Shown here: piece after piece, positions 6,343 through 14,481 of the stretch
Position numbering within the stretch: the first letter of the stretch is position 1
Layout of the letters: each line of letters begins with the position of its first letter
NCBI GenBank assembly: GCA_913055965.1
Contig: CAJXKX010000008.1
Coordinates: forward strand, 1 to 15,429
Direction of reading: 5' to 3'
Length of the DNA stretch: 15,429 nucleotides
Source of the DNA: an uncultured Roseovarius sp.
Lineage (GTDB): Bacteria > Pseudomonadota > Alphaproteobacteria > Rhodobacterales > Rhodobacteraceae
Made by a program: the position numbers and the translations under genes
Notes under the pieces: model-generated
Told to the model about the DNA's origin: nothing
Database searches by the model: none
The model's input: the letters and a program-made list of their open reading frames with translations, nothing else

Positions 6343-6501
6343 ATGAAACCCGCCCTGACCGCGCTCGCCCTTGCTCTCACCTTCGCCGCCGCCCCCGCCA
6401 TGGCGTTCAATGTCGATGCGAGCGGCCTCTTTCCGACGCTCAGCTATCCCGACCCGGCCCCGCAGCCCGTGACACAGGGCGCTGCCGGGATCGGTCGCTG
6501 A
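6343..6501 (+). CDS. Small secreted peptide (52 aa) with Sec signal
   Basis: The predicted product has a clear Sec signal: MKPALT, then a hydrophobic stretch of Ala and Leu, then the cleavage motif APAMA before FNVDASG. This leaves a mature peptide of about 30 residues, rich in Pro and Gly (FPTLSYPDPAPQP). The ATG at 6343 was chosen because GGAG at 6333-6336 lies 6 bases upstream; an in-frame GTG at 6310 would put the second operator inside the coding region. A strong hairpin follows the stop, so it is probably a single-gene transcript. It lies divergent from mbfA and upstream of tetR, with both operators in front of it. I know no function. A small periplasmic or envelope peptide repressed by the neighbouring TetR is my inference. 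Confidence 0.6.
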   Translation: MKPALTALALALTFAAAPAMAFNVDASGLFPTLSYPDPAPQPVTQGAAGIGR

Positions 6502-6510
6502 CGGGCACCC

Positions 6511-6549
6511 GGGCCGCCCGGGGTATCCGGGCGGCCCACCCCGGGGCTT
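6511..6549 (+). terminator. GC-rich terminator hairpin after the small-peptide gene
   Basis: A perfect 11-bp stem, GGGCCGCCCGG (6511-6521) with CCGGGCGGCCC (6527-6537), closes a 5-base loop 9 bases after the stop codon. A short CTTT follows at 6547-6550 after more G/C, so the U-tract is weak. The hairpin is strong, and it separates the peptide gene from tetR. Confidence 0.6.
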
Positions 6550-6564
6550 TACACGCAGATGTGC

Positions 6565-6594
6565 TTGCGGATGCCCGCCCGGCCCGAATAGACT
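6565..6594 (+). promoter_or_regulatory. Putative tetR promoter
   Basis: TTGCGG (6565-6570) and TAGACT (6589-6594) are separated by 18 bases, with the expected start point near 6601 and the tetR ATG at 6620. The hexamers resemble those proposed for the mbfA-like gene. No copy of the GAACC-type operator was seen here, so autoregulation is not obvious at this promoter. Confidence 0.3.
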
Positions 6595-6619
6595 GCCCCG
6601 ACCTGCCGGGAGGAAGCGC

Positions 6620-7237
6620 ATGTCGGCACCCGCCGCCGAGATCAAGAAGGGCCGCAAGTTCGACCAGGTGCTCGAGGGCGCGCGGCGCGTGTTCATGCGC
6701 GACGGGTTCGAGGGGGCGAGCGTGGACGAGATCGCGCGCGAGGCGCAGGTCTCGAAGGCGACGCTCTACAGCTATTTCCCCGACAAGCGGCTGCTGTTTT
6801 CCGAGGTGGCGCGGATCGAGTGCAACCGGCAGGCCGAGGAGGCGATCGAGGTGATCGGCTCGGGTGCCCCGGTCGAGCAGGTGCTGCACGAGGCGGCGAG
6901 CCGGATCGTGCGGTTTTTCCTGTCGGATTTCGGGCAGCAGGTGTTTCGCATCTGCGTGGCCGAATCCCACCGGTTTCCCGATCTCGGCCGGCGGTTCTAT
7001 GCCTCCGGTCCCGCGCTGGTGCGCGAGCGGATGAGCCGGGTTCTGGCCCCCTATGTCGAGGCCGGAATCCTGCGGATCGACGATATGGACCTCGCCGCGA
7101 ACCAGTTCGGCGAATTGTGCAAGGGCGACCTGTTCGTGCGGTCGCTGTGCGGGATGTGCGACAACCCGACCGAGGCGGATATCGAGCGGGTGGTCAATGG
7201 CGCGGTCGAGATGTTCCTGGCGCGCTACCGGGCCTGA
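6620..7237 (+). CDS. TetR/AcrR-family transcriptional repressor (AefR-like C-terminal domain)
   Basis: This 205-aa regulator has an N-terminal helix-turn-helix at about residues 14-61; VDEIAREAQVSKATLYSYFPDKRLLF is the classic TetR signature. The C-terminal part, with RIVRFFLSDFGQQVFRICVAES and a late ANQFGELCKGDLFVR segment, resembles the AefR-type ligand and dimer domain. The start has a strong site (GGGAGGA at 6608-6614). Its likely targets are the two GAACC...GGTTC palindromes upstream of the small-peptide gene, from which mbfA might also be affected. The ligand is unknown; Cys residues at about 69, 117, 167 and 177-180 could be noted for redox sensing, but nothing proves it. Its last 13 bases overlap the end of the convergent GMC gene. 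Confidence 0.88.
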   Translation: MSAPAAEIKKGRKFDQVLEGARRVFMRDGFEGASVDEIAREAQVSKATLYSYFPDKRLLFSEVARIECNRQAEEAIEVIGSGAPVEQVLHEAASRIVRFFLSDFGQQVFRICVAESHRFPDLGRRFYASGPALVRERMSRVLAPYVEAGILRIDDMDLAANQFGELCKGDLFVRSLCGMCDNPTEADIERVVNGAVEMFLARYRA

Positions 7238-8847
7238 TCCTCGGGGCCGCGCCCGGTCATGTCTCCGGCGATCTTTTCGGCGATCATGACGGTGGGGGCG
7301 TTGGTATTGCCGCCTATGAGGCGCGGCATGATCGAGGCATCGACCACGCGCAGCCCCGCCATACCGTGCACGCGGCCCTGTGGGTCGGTCACGGCCATGT
7401 CGCCGCGCCCCATCGCGCAGGTGCCCACCGGGTGATAGATCGTGTCGGCGCGGGCGCGGATATCGCGTTCGAGCGCGGTGTCGCTCCAGTCGTGATCGTG
7501 CAGGCGCGCCTTGCGCCAGGGGGCGAGCGGCGGGGCCGAGAGGATCGCGTGCATGCGCCGCGCGCCGGTCATCATGAGCGACAGATCGCGCGGGTCGCTG
7601 AGGAAGGCCGGGTCGATCAGCGGTGCATCGGCGGGGCGGGGCGAGGCGAGCGTCACCCGCCCCCGGCTGTGCGGCCGCAGCACGCAGACATGGCAGGAAA
7701 AGCCGGGCCGGAAATGCAGGGTGCGCATGTGGTTCTCGACGATGCCGATGACGAAATGCAGTTGCAGGTCGGGCCGGTCGAGGCCCGGGTCGGAGCGCAG
7801 GAAGGCCCCGGCCTCGGCATAGGGGGTGGTGAAATGGCCGCTGCGGGTGCGGTGCCAGCGCATCCCGGCGCGAGCCAGCTGCCACAGCCCCTTCGGCCCG
7901 AGGCTGACGACGTCGTCGCGCGTCGAGGTCTCGGCGAGGATATGGTCGAGATGGTCCTGCAGGTTCTCGCCCACGCCGGGCAGGTCGCGCACCACGGCGA
8001 TGCCGTGCGCCGTCAGTTCCTCTGCCGGGCCTACCCCCGAGAGTTTGAGCAGGTGTGGCGAGCCGAAGGCGCCCGCCGCGAGGATCACCTCGCGCGCGGC
8101 CTCGGCGTGCCGCACCCGGCCCTTGTGGCGATAGCGCAGGCCGGTGGCGCGGCCCTCGTCGAAGAGGATGCGCTCGGCCATGGCTTTGCGGATCACCGTC
8201 AGGTTCGCGCGCCGCATGGCGGGAAAGAGATAGGCGGCGGCGGCGGAGCAGCGCTCGCCCCGATGCGGGCCATCGGCGAATTGCGTCACCTGGTAGAGTC
8301 CGGCCCCCTCCTGTCGCGCTCCGTTGAAATCGGGGTTGCGGCGGATTTGCGTGGCTTCGCAGGCGTCGATGAAGGCGTGGGAAATGGCGCGCGGCGAGTC
8401 CTGATCGCGGACCTTGAGCGGGCCGTGCTGCCCGTGCAGGGGATCGTGCAACGTGGCGTTGCCTTCGGCCCGGCGGAACCAGGGCAGGACGCTATCCCAG
8501 TCCCATCCATCACAACCGAGATCCGCCCATTCGTCGTAATCGCGCGGGTGGCCGCGCACGTAGAGCATGGCGTTGATCGCGCTCGATCCGCCGAGGGTGC
8601 GGCCGCGTGGCTGATAGCCCCGCCGCCCGTTCAGCCCCGGCTGCGGCACCGTTTGCAGCGCCCAGTTGTTGAGCTTGGGTCGCCCCGACACCATCGCTGC
8701 CACCAGCGCGGGCGCGCGTATGAGGATGTCACGGCCCGAGCCGCCCGCCTCGATCAGGCAGACCGTCACGGAGGGATCCTCGCTCAGCCGTGCCGCCATG
8801 ACGCAGCCCGCAGAGCCGCCGCCAACGATGACGTAGTCGTAGCGCAT
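7225..8847 (-). CDS. GMC-family FAD oxidoreductase (choline/alcohol dehydrogenase-like)
   Basis: This 540-aa flavoenzyme oxidises an alcohol to an aldehyde. The N-terminus has the FAD fold YVIVGGGSAGCVMAARLSE (residues 5-23) and acidic E33-A-G-G. GRTLGGSSAINAMLYVRG (82-99) is GMC signature 1, and the AGAFGSPHLLKLSG segment is signature 2. The catalytic His is H472 in YHPVGTCAMG, with a conserved Asn (likely N516) in GGNTNAPT. The start at 8847 has GGGAGGA 6 bases upstream; an upstream in-frame start at 8895 would lie in the terminator. It follows the transporter operon after a terminator and may have a weak promoter of its own (TTGCGT 8890-8895, TAGGCT 8868-8873). Substrate unknown: choline, an amino alcohol or another alcohol. 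It overlaps tetR tail to tail by 13 bases. Confidence 0.88.
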   Translation of the reverse strand: MRYDYVIVGGGSAGCVMAARLSEDPSVTVCLIEAGGSGRDILIRAPALVAAMVSGRPKLNNWALQTVPQPGLNGRRGYQPRGRTLGGSSAINAMLYVRGHPRDYDEWADLGCDGWDWDSVLPWFRRAEGNATLHDPLHGQHGPLKVRDQDSPRAISHAFIDACEATQIRRNPDFNGARQEGAGLYQVTQFADGPHRGERCSAAAAYLFPAMRRANLTVIRKAMAERILFDEGRATGLRYRHKGRVRHAEAAREVILAAGAFGSPHLLKLSGVGPAEELTAHGIAVVRDLPGVGENLQDHLDHILAETSTRDDVVSLGPKGLWQLARAGMRWHRTRSGHFTTPYAEAGAFLRSDPGLDRPDLQLHFVIGIVENHMRTLHFRPGFSCHVCVLRPHSRGRVTLASPRPADAPLIDPAFLSDPRDLSLMMTGARRMHAILSAPPLAPWRKARLHDHDWSDTALERDIRARADTIYHPVGTCAMGRGDMAVTDPQGRVHGMAGLRVVDASIMPRLIGGNTNAPTVMIAEKIAGDMTGRGPEDQAR

Positions 8848-8893
8848 GCCCGTTCCTCCCGCGCTCGAGCCTATGCCGAACGCCCCGGAACGC

Positions 8894-8927
8894 AAAAGCC
8901 CGACGCAACGTCATGCGCCGGGCCTTT
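8894..8927 (-). terminator. Intrinsic terminator at the end of the ABC transporter operon
   Basis: On the minus strand AAAGGCCCGGCGCA pairs with TGCGTCGGGCTTTT around a 6-base loop, with one bulged G and one G-U pair. The stem ends in four T residues. It begins 22 bases after the stop of the second permease gene and about 46 bases before the GMC start, so GMC expression needs read-through or its own promoter. Confidence 0.7.
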
Positions 8928-8949
8928 ACCTTGTGTATCGCAGGGCGTT

Positions 8950-10140
8950 CTAGCCCGGGCTCATCCCGCGCAGACGCTCGGACCGGCGGCGCAGCATTTC
9001 GAGCGTCGCCAGAAGGATGATCGAGATCACCACGAGGATCGTCGCCACCGCGAGGATGGTCGGGCTGATCTGCTCGCGCAGGCCGGTGAACATCCGCCAC
9101 GGCAGGGTCTGCTGATTGGCCGAGCCGACGAAGAGCACCACGACAACCTCGTCAAACGAGGTGATGAAGGCGAAGAGCCCGCCCGAGATCACGCCGGGCA
9201 GGATGAGCGGCATCTGCACCCGGAAGAAGGTGGTCACCGGGTCCGCGCCCATATTGGCCGCGGCGCGGGTGAGCGAGCGGTCGAAGCCCACAAGCGTCGC
9301 CGTCACGGTGATGATCACGAAGGGGATGCCGAGGGCGGCATGCGCCAGCACCACGCCGAAATAGGTGCCCTGAAGGCCGATGCGGCTGTAGAAGAAATAC
9401 ATCCCCGCCGCCGAGATGATCAGCGGCACGATCATCGGCGAAATCAGGATCGCCATGATCGCCCGGCGGAACGGCACGTGTTCGGAGCTGAGCCCGATGG
9501 CCGCGAGCGTGCCGAAGCTGACCGACAGCAGCGTCGCCACCGGCGCGATGGCCAGCGAGTTGGCCAGGGCCTGCTGCCAGCCGCTCGAGGTGAAGAAGTC
9601 GCGGTAATGCTTGAGGCTGTAGCCGTCCGGGTCGAAGCGGAGCATTTCCGGGGTGAAGGTAAAGAAGTTCTCGGCGTTGAAGCTGAGCGGCATGACCACG
9701 AGGATGGGAGTGATCAGGAAGATGAAGATCGCGCCGCAGATCACCCGGAACGCGTAGTGCCACAACACCTGACCGCCGGTCAGGTAGGGGGCGAGGTTGG
9801 CGCGATAGCGACCCTCGCCGATCCAGTAGATGAACCACGAGAAGAACCAGCCGAACAGCACCCCGAGCACAAAGCCCGGAACGCCCGCCAGCAGCACGCC
9901 CGCCACGGTGAAGAGGGCGAGGATGCCCCAGCGGACGGGCTTTTCCATGTCCAGCCCGAGCACCTGCAGGGCGACGAAGCCGAGCGCCATCAGGGCGACG
10001 GCCCCGATCACGACGCCCATCAGGCCGGAGCCATGTGCCGTGCCCACGAAGAGCCCGGCAAACCCGCCCGCCGCGCCGATCACCGGCAGGGCGAAGGAGA
10101 GCGGTTTCTTCTCGATCGGAGTGAGTGTCATCGCGCTCAT
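8950..10140 (-). CDS. ABC transporter permease, PotC/PotI type, with extra N-terminal membrane region
   Basis: This 396-aa inner-membrane permease belongs to a spermidine/putrescine-type importer. The canonical PotC-like part starts at about residue 130 (FRVICGAIFIFLITPILVVMP), and the coupling EAA loop is LTRAAANMGADP..FRVQMP at about 290-311. PotC-type proteins are near 260-280 residues. Here about 125 extra residues precede the core, with roughly four hydrophobic segments (about 14-33, 38-62, 70-87 and 88-107). The start (MSAMTL) follows the other permease's TGA by 3 bases, and the GGGGGG of that gene's end serves as the ribosome site. An ATG three codons further in is an alternative start. 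The gene is last in the transporter operon and is followed by a terminator. Confidence 0.87.
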   Translation of the reverse strand: MSAMTLTPIEKKPLSFALPVIGAAGGFAGLFVGTAHGSGLMGVVIGAVALMALGFVALQVLGLDMEKPVRWGILALFTVAGVLLAGVPGFVLGVLFGWFFSWFIYWIGEGRYRANLAPYLTGGQVLWHYAFRVICGAIFIFLITPILVVMPLSFNAENFFTFTPEMLRFDPDGYSLKHYRDFFTSSGWQQALANSLAIAPVATLLSVSFGTLAAIGLSSEHVPFRRAIMAILISPMIVPLIISAAGMYFFYSRIGLQGTYFGVVLAHAALGIPFVIITVTATLVGFDRSLTRAAANMGADPVTTFFRVQMPLILPGVISGGLFAFITSFDEVVVVLFVGSANQQTLPWRMFTGLREQISPTILAVATILVVISIILLATLEMLRRRSERLRGMSPG

Positions 10141-10143
10141 GGC

Positions 10144-11811
10144 TCAGCCCCCCAGCTTCACGTTGTCGATGCCGACAATCTTGTCATAGGCCCAGTAGAG
10201 GATCAGCACCACGGCGAGCAGGATCGAGCCGAGCGCCGCCGCGAGACCCCAGTTCAGGGACGAGGAGATGTGATAGGCGATCCGGTTCGAGATGAAGGTG
10301 CCGGTGGTGCCGCCGACGATCTCGGGCGTGATGTAGTAGCCGATGGCGAGGATGAAGACGAGGATCGAGCCCGCGCCGATGCCGGGCACCGATTGCGGGA
10401 AATAGACCCGCCAGAACGCCGTCCAGTTGGTGGCCCCCAGCGATTTCGCCGCGCGCAGATAGCTGGGCGGGATGGTCTGCATCACCGAATACATCGGCAG
10501 GATCATGAAGGGCAGCAGGATATGCGTCATCGCGACGATGGTGCCGAACTGGTTGTTGATCATCACCAGACGGCTTTCATCGGCGACAAGGCCCAGCCAC
10601 ACGAGCGTGTCGTTGATCACCCCCTGTTGCTGGAGCATCACCTTCCACGCCGAGGTGCGCACCAGAAGCGATGTCCAGAACGGCAGGAGCACGAGGATCA
10701 TCAGCAGGTTGGCGGTGCGCGCGGGCAGGTTCGCGAGAATCCAGGCGATGGGATAGCCGAGCGCGATGCAGCTGAAGGTGATGACCAGCGACATGAACAT
10801 GGTGCGCTTGAACAGGATGCCGTAGATGCGCTCGTCCTCGCTGCGCAGGGCGATGCCCTCGGTGGTCTTTTCCATGTCCACGGCGTTGAGGAAATAGCCG
10901 GTGGTGTAGGGCGGCGAATAGGTGTGGATCACCTCCCAGTATTCGATGCGGTTCCAGTCCTTGTTGGACTCGATGAAGGCCGCCTTCATCTCGACCGGCG
11001 GCAGATCGGCCGCGGCGGCCTGGCGCAGCAATTCGGCGCCGGGTCCGTCATAGGCGGCGAGCGCCGCCGCCGTGCCCGGATCCTCGAGATCGAGCGCGAG
11101 CGCGGCATAGACCGCCTCCCACGGCTCTTCCTCGGCGACGACATCCTCGTCGACAAAATGCGTGAAGGCGGCGAAGGCGGCGTAGGCGCGCGCGGTGTTG
11201 GGCAGGATATCGGAAATCGCGGCACCGGGCACAAATCCCGCATCGCCGCTGAAGTTGCTTGCCTCAAGCTGTTCAAGACGGCCGATCTGGTTCGACATCA
11301 GGCGCTCGTTGCCCTCGGCCCCGGCGCCGCCCGACATCGTGTCATACCAGAATTGCGCCTCCTCGAACTCGGGGCTGATCTCTTCGAAGGCCTCCTGAAA
11401 GACCTCGCCCATGTCGTCGACATCGCGGCCCGTGGTGCGGAACAGCGACGAGACGCCGCTTTCCTCGTAGTTCAGGCGGCTGCCCAGCTTGGTGTGTTCC
11501 TTGGCCTCGGAGGCGAGGAACAGGTCGAAATACATGGCGCGAAAGACCTGTTCGTCGGGAACGTCCTGCCCGTCCCAGTCGCGCAATTCCTCGACCGTCA
11601 TCGGGATGGTGTTGCCGACGATCTGGTTTTCGACCGAGCGGAACAGCATGTCGGCGATGGGGGCGATGAAGGCCACCAGCACGAAGATCAGCAAGGGCGC
11701 GATCAGGGCGAGCGCGCGCAATTTCTGTGCGCGCAGCGCGCGCCTGAGGCTGCGCTTCAGCGGTGTGCCGTCGGCGGCAAGCACCGGGCCGGTGTCTGTG
11801 GTATCGCTCAT
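10144..11811 (-). CDS. ABC transporter permease, PotB/PotH type, with a ~270-residue periplasmic insertion
   Basis: This 555-aa permease is about twice the normal PotB length. Residues 31-57 form the first membrane helix (LRALALIAPLLIFVLVAFIAP). Residues of about 58-332 are hydrophilic, acidic and helix-rich (EEISPEFEEAQFW, EEEPWEAVY) and must lie outside the inner membrane if the first helix is oriented in to out. The remaining core (GILFKRTMFMSLVITFSC onward) carries the other helices and the EAA loop YLRAAKSLGATN..RVYFP at 451-472. The ATG at 11811, with GGGGA 5 bases upstream, was preferred to a TTG at 11829. The gene stands 105 bases after the binding-protein gene and 3 bases before the second permease. 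Confidence 0.87.
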   Translation of the reverse strand: MSDTTDTGPVLAADGTPLKRSLRRALRAQKLRALALIAPLLIFVLVAFIAPIADMLFRSVENQIVGNTIPMTVEELRDWDGQDVPDEQVFRAMYFDLFLASEAKEHTKLGSRLNYEESGVSSLFRTTGRDVDDMGEVFQEAFEEISPEFEEAQFWYDTMSGGAGAEGNERLMSNQIGRLEQLEASNFSGDAGFVPGAAISDILPNTARAYAAFAAFTHFVDEDVVAEEEPWEAVYAALALDLEDPGTAAALAAYDGPGAELLRQAAAADLPPVEMKAAFIESNKDWNRIEYWEVIHTYSPPYTTGYFLNAVDMEKTTEGIALRSEDERIYGILFKRTMFMSLVITFSCIALGYPIAWILANLPARTANLLMILVLLPFWTSLLVRTSAWKVMLQQQGVINDTLVWLGLVADESRLVMINNQFGTIVAMTHILLPFMILPMYSVMQTIPPSYLRAAKSLGATNWTAFWRVYFPQSVPGIGAGSILVFILAIGYYITPEIVGGTTGTFISNRIAYHISSSLNWGLAAALGSILLAVVLILYWAYDKIVGIDNVKLGG

Positions 11812-11877
11812 GTCATCCCCGTCGGACAAATCTGATTGTTCTGGTCCGGGTCTTGTGCCCGGTGGTCAGGTGTCGAA

Positions 11878-11896
11878 GGGGGCCGCGCGGGCCCCC
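11878..11896 (-). other. GC-rich hairpin between binding-protein and permease genes
   Basis: A perfect 7-bp stem, GGGGGCC (11878-11884) with GGCCCCC (11890-11896), closes a 5-base loop and gains one A-T pair at its base. It lies 20 bases after the binding-protein stop, inside the operon. No T-run follows on the minus strand. In binding-protein operons such hairpins commonly act as partial terminators or protect the upstream message, giving excess binding protein; that role is inferred here. Confidence 0.6.
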
Positions 11897-11916
11897 TCCG
11901 GATCGTGTCGCGGCGC

Positions 11917-13032
11917 TCAGCGTGCCAGCCACGCCTGGAACTTGGCGTCCAGATCGTCGCGGTTATCCGCCCACCACTCGTAGTCGTAGATGTGGACGTT
12001 GGTCGCGTTGGCCGGGTCGGTCGGCATGTGCGGGGCCATGTCGATGCCCAGTTCCGCATGCTTGCCCACCAGCGGCGCCGAGGAATCGCGCGCCGGGCCA
12101 TAGGAGATATACGCCGCCTGATCGGCGAGGCGCTGCGTGTCGGTCGCGAACTTCAGGAAGTCCATGACGCGGGCCAGACGATCCTCGGGCAGACCGGCGG
12201 GAACGATCCAGCCGTCGAGGTCGAAGGACTGCATGTCCCACATCATGCCGATCGGCTGATCCTGCTCGGCGATGGCCGAGAACAGACGGCCGTTGAAGGT
12301 CGAGCCCATGAAGACCTCGCCATCGGCCAGAAGCTGCGGGGTTTCCGCGCCAGCGGACCACCACACGACCTGGTCCTTGATCGTGTCGAGCTTGGCGAGC
12401 GCGCGGTCCACGCCCTCGTCGGTGCCCAGCACGTCGTAGATCTCGTCCTTGGCCACGCCGTCGCAGTAGAGCGCCCATTCCATGTTGTCGATCGGGCGCT
12501 TCTGGAGCGAGCGCTTGCCCGGATAGGTCTCGAGGTCGAACACGTCGCAGACGCTGCTCGGGGGCTCGACGCCCTCGGGCACCATGTCGGTGCGATAGCC
12601 GAAGGTGGTCGAGTAGACGATCTGCGGCACGAAGCAATCGCTGACGATCAGGTCGCCGAAATCGTCGCTGGCCGAGGTGCCGTCGGGGGCGGCGGCCAGA
12701 ACCTCGTCGTGATCGAGCTCCATGGCGAGGCCCTCGTCACACAGGCGCATCGCGTCCGAGGCCACCACGTCGACCAGGTCCCAGGTCACGTTGCCCGCCT
12801 CGTTCATGGCGCGCAGCTTGGCCACGGCCTCGGCAGAGCTTTCGTCCCAGGTGGCGGTGACGCCGGGGTTCATCTCGAGATAGGGCTCGACATAGGCTTT
12901 CTGCTGGCTGTCCTGGTAGGCACCGCCCCAGGACACGAGCGTCATGCTGTCGGCCATGTCCTGTGCGGTTGCGGACGCGCCCGCAGCAACGGTCAGGGCC
13001 GTCGTCGCAAGCAGGGTTTTCGTGAGTTTCAT
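11917..13032 (-). CDS. ABC transporter periplasmic substrate-binding protein (PotD-like)
   Basis: This 371-aa secreted protein captures the substrate for the importer. MKLTKTLLATTALTVAAGASATA is a Sec signal with probable cleavage after Ala23, before QDMADSM. The mature N-terminus (TLVSWGGAYQDSQQKAYVEPYLE) and the acidic, Trp-rich body match polyamine-type binding proteins of the PotD/SBP_bac_8 kind. Four Cys (98, 133, 162 and 190) could form disulfides. The ATG at 13032 was chosen over one at 13038 because GGGAG lies 7 bases upstream of it and only 1 base from the other. The substrate cannot be fixed: putrescine, spermidine or another cationic amine or amino alcohol. Hairpins lie on both sides of the gene. 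Confidence 0.87.
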   Translation of the reverse strand: MKLTKTLLATTALTVAAGASATAQDMADSMTLVSWGGAYQDSQQKAYVEPYLEMNPGVTATWDESSAEAVAKLRAMNEAGNVTWDLVDVVASDAMRLCDEGLAMELDHDEVLAAAPDGTSASDDFGDLIVSDCFVPQIVYSTTFGYRTDMVPEGVEPPSSVCDVFDLETYPGKRSLQKRPIDNMEWALYCDGVAKDEIYDVLGTDEGVDRALAKLDTIKDQVVWWSAGAETPQLLADGEVFMGSTFNGRLFSAIAEQDQPIGMMWDMQSFDLDGWIVPAGLPEDRLARVMDFLKFATDTQRLADQAAYISYGPARDSSAPLVGKHAELGIDMAPHMPTDPANATNVHIYDYEWWADNRDDLDAKFQAWLAR

Positions 13033-13112
13033 GAACATACTCCCAGTTTGGTCCCGTTTTTGGTGACTGGGCCCCGTGTCACGGGTGGAAACATCCGGGG
13101 CCTCTCTCGACC

Positions 13113-13137
13113 CGCGCCGGCGCGGTCCGCCGGCGCG
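13113..13137 (-). other. Strong hairpin between ATPase and binding-protein genes
   Basis: CGCGCCGGCG (13113-13122) and CGCCGGCGCG (13128-13137) form a perfect 10-bp stem with a 5-base loop, 14 bases after the ATPase stop codon. No U-tract follows on the minus strand, so it is more likely a partial (Rho-type) terminator, attenuator or mRNA-end protector than an intrinsic terminator. A weaker CCCGT/ACGGG hairpin sits at 13073-13085, nearer the binding-protein start. Confidence 0.6.
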
Positions 13138-13150
13138 AATTCGGATAGAC

Positions 13151-14254
<1,104 letters not shown>

Positions 14255-14430
14255 TGCAGGCTCCCTGTTGTTTATGCGTCGTGAATTTTTCCACGTTCGG
14301 CACAGACTAAAACGTCAAATTTCAAACGATGCAAGTGAGCACATGGTGATTTTGGCAGATTCCCCGTGTCGCAGGTCAGATTGGCTGCGAGATCATCAAA
14401 TTCAGTCCGATTTCCTGTGCTTTGCGCTTG

Positions 14431-14464
14431 AAAAACCGGCCGTCAGCACCGTCGCCGACGGCCG
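14431..14464 (-). terminator. Intrinsic terminator of the aminotransferase gene
   Basis: On the minus strand CGGCCGTC and GACGGCCG form a perfect 8-bp stem with a 12-base loop, followed at once by GGTTTTTC, a five-T tail. It lies 18 bases after the aminotransferase stop. A smaller hairpin, GAGGCG/CGCCTC (14467-14483), overlaps the stop codon just before it. The transporter operon is therefore likely to be transcribed separately. Confidence 0.8.
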
Positions 14465-14481
14465 AAGAGGCGCGATCCGCC

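Noticed and set aside
6440..7885. A 481-codon minus-strand frame running through tetR and into the GMC gene
   Set aside because: It is out of phase with the GMC gene and antisense to a clear TetR protein; the translation is low-complexity Arg/His/Ala.
11809..11829. TTG at 11829 as the start of the first permease
   Set aside because: ATG at 11811 has GGGGA at a normal distance; the six added residues (MSDGDD) include the ribosome site itself.
6820..11835. A 1671-codon open frame on the plus strand across the GMC and both permease genes
   Set aside because: It is antisense to three well-supported genes that share one phase. The frame stays open because TTA, CTA and TCA codons are rare in this GC-rich DNA. 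Its product is Arg/His/Asp/Glu-rich with no recognisable domain and no start signal of its own.
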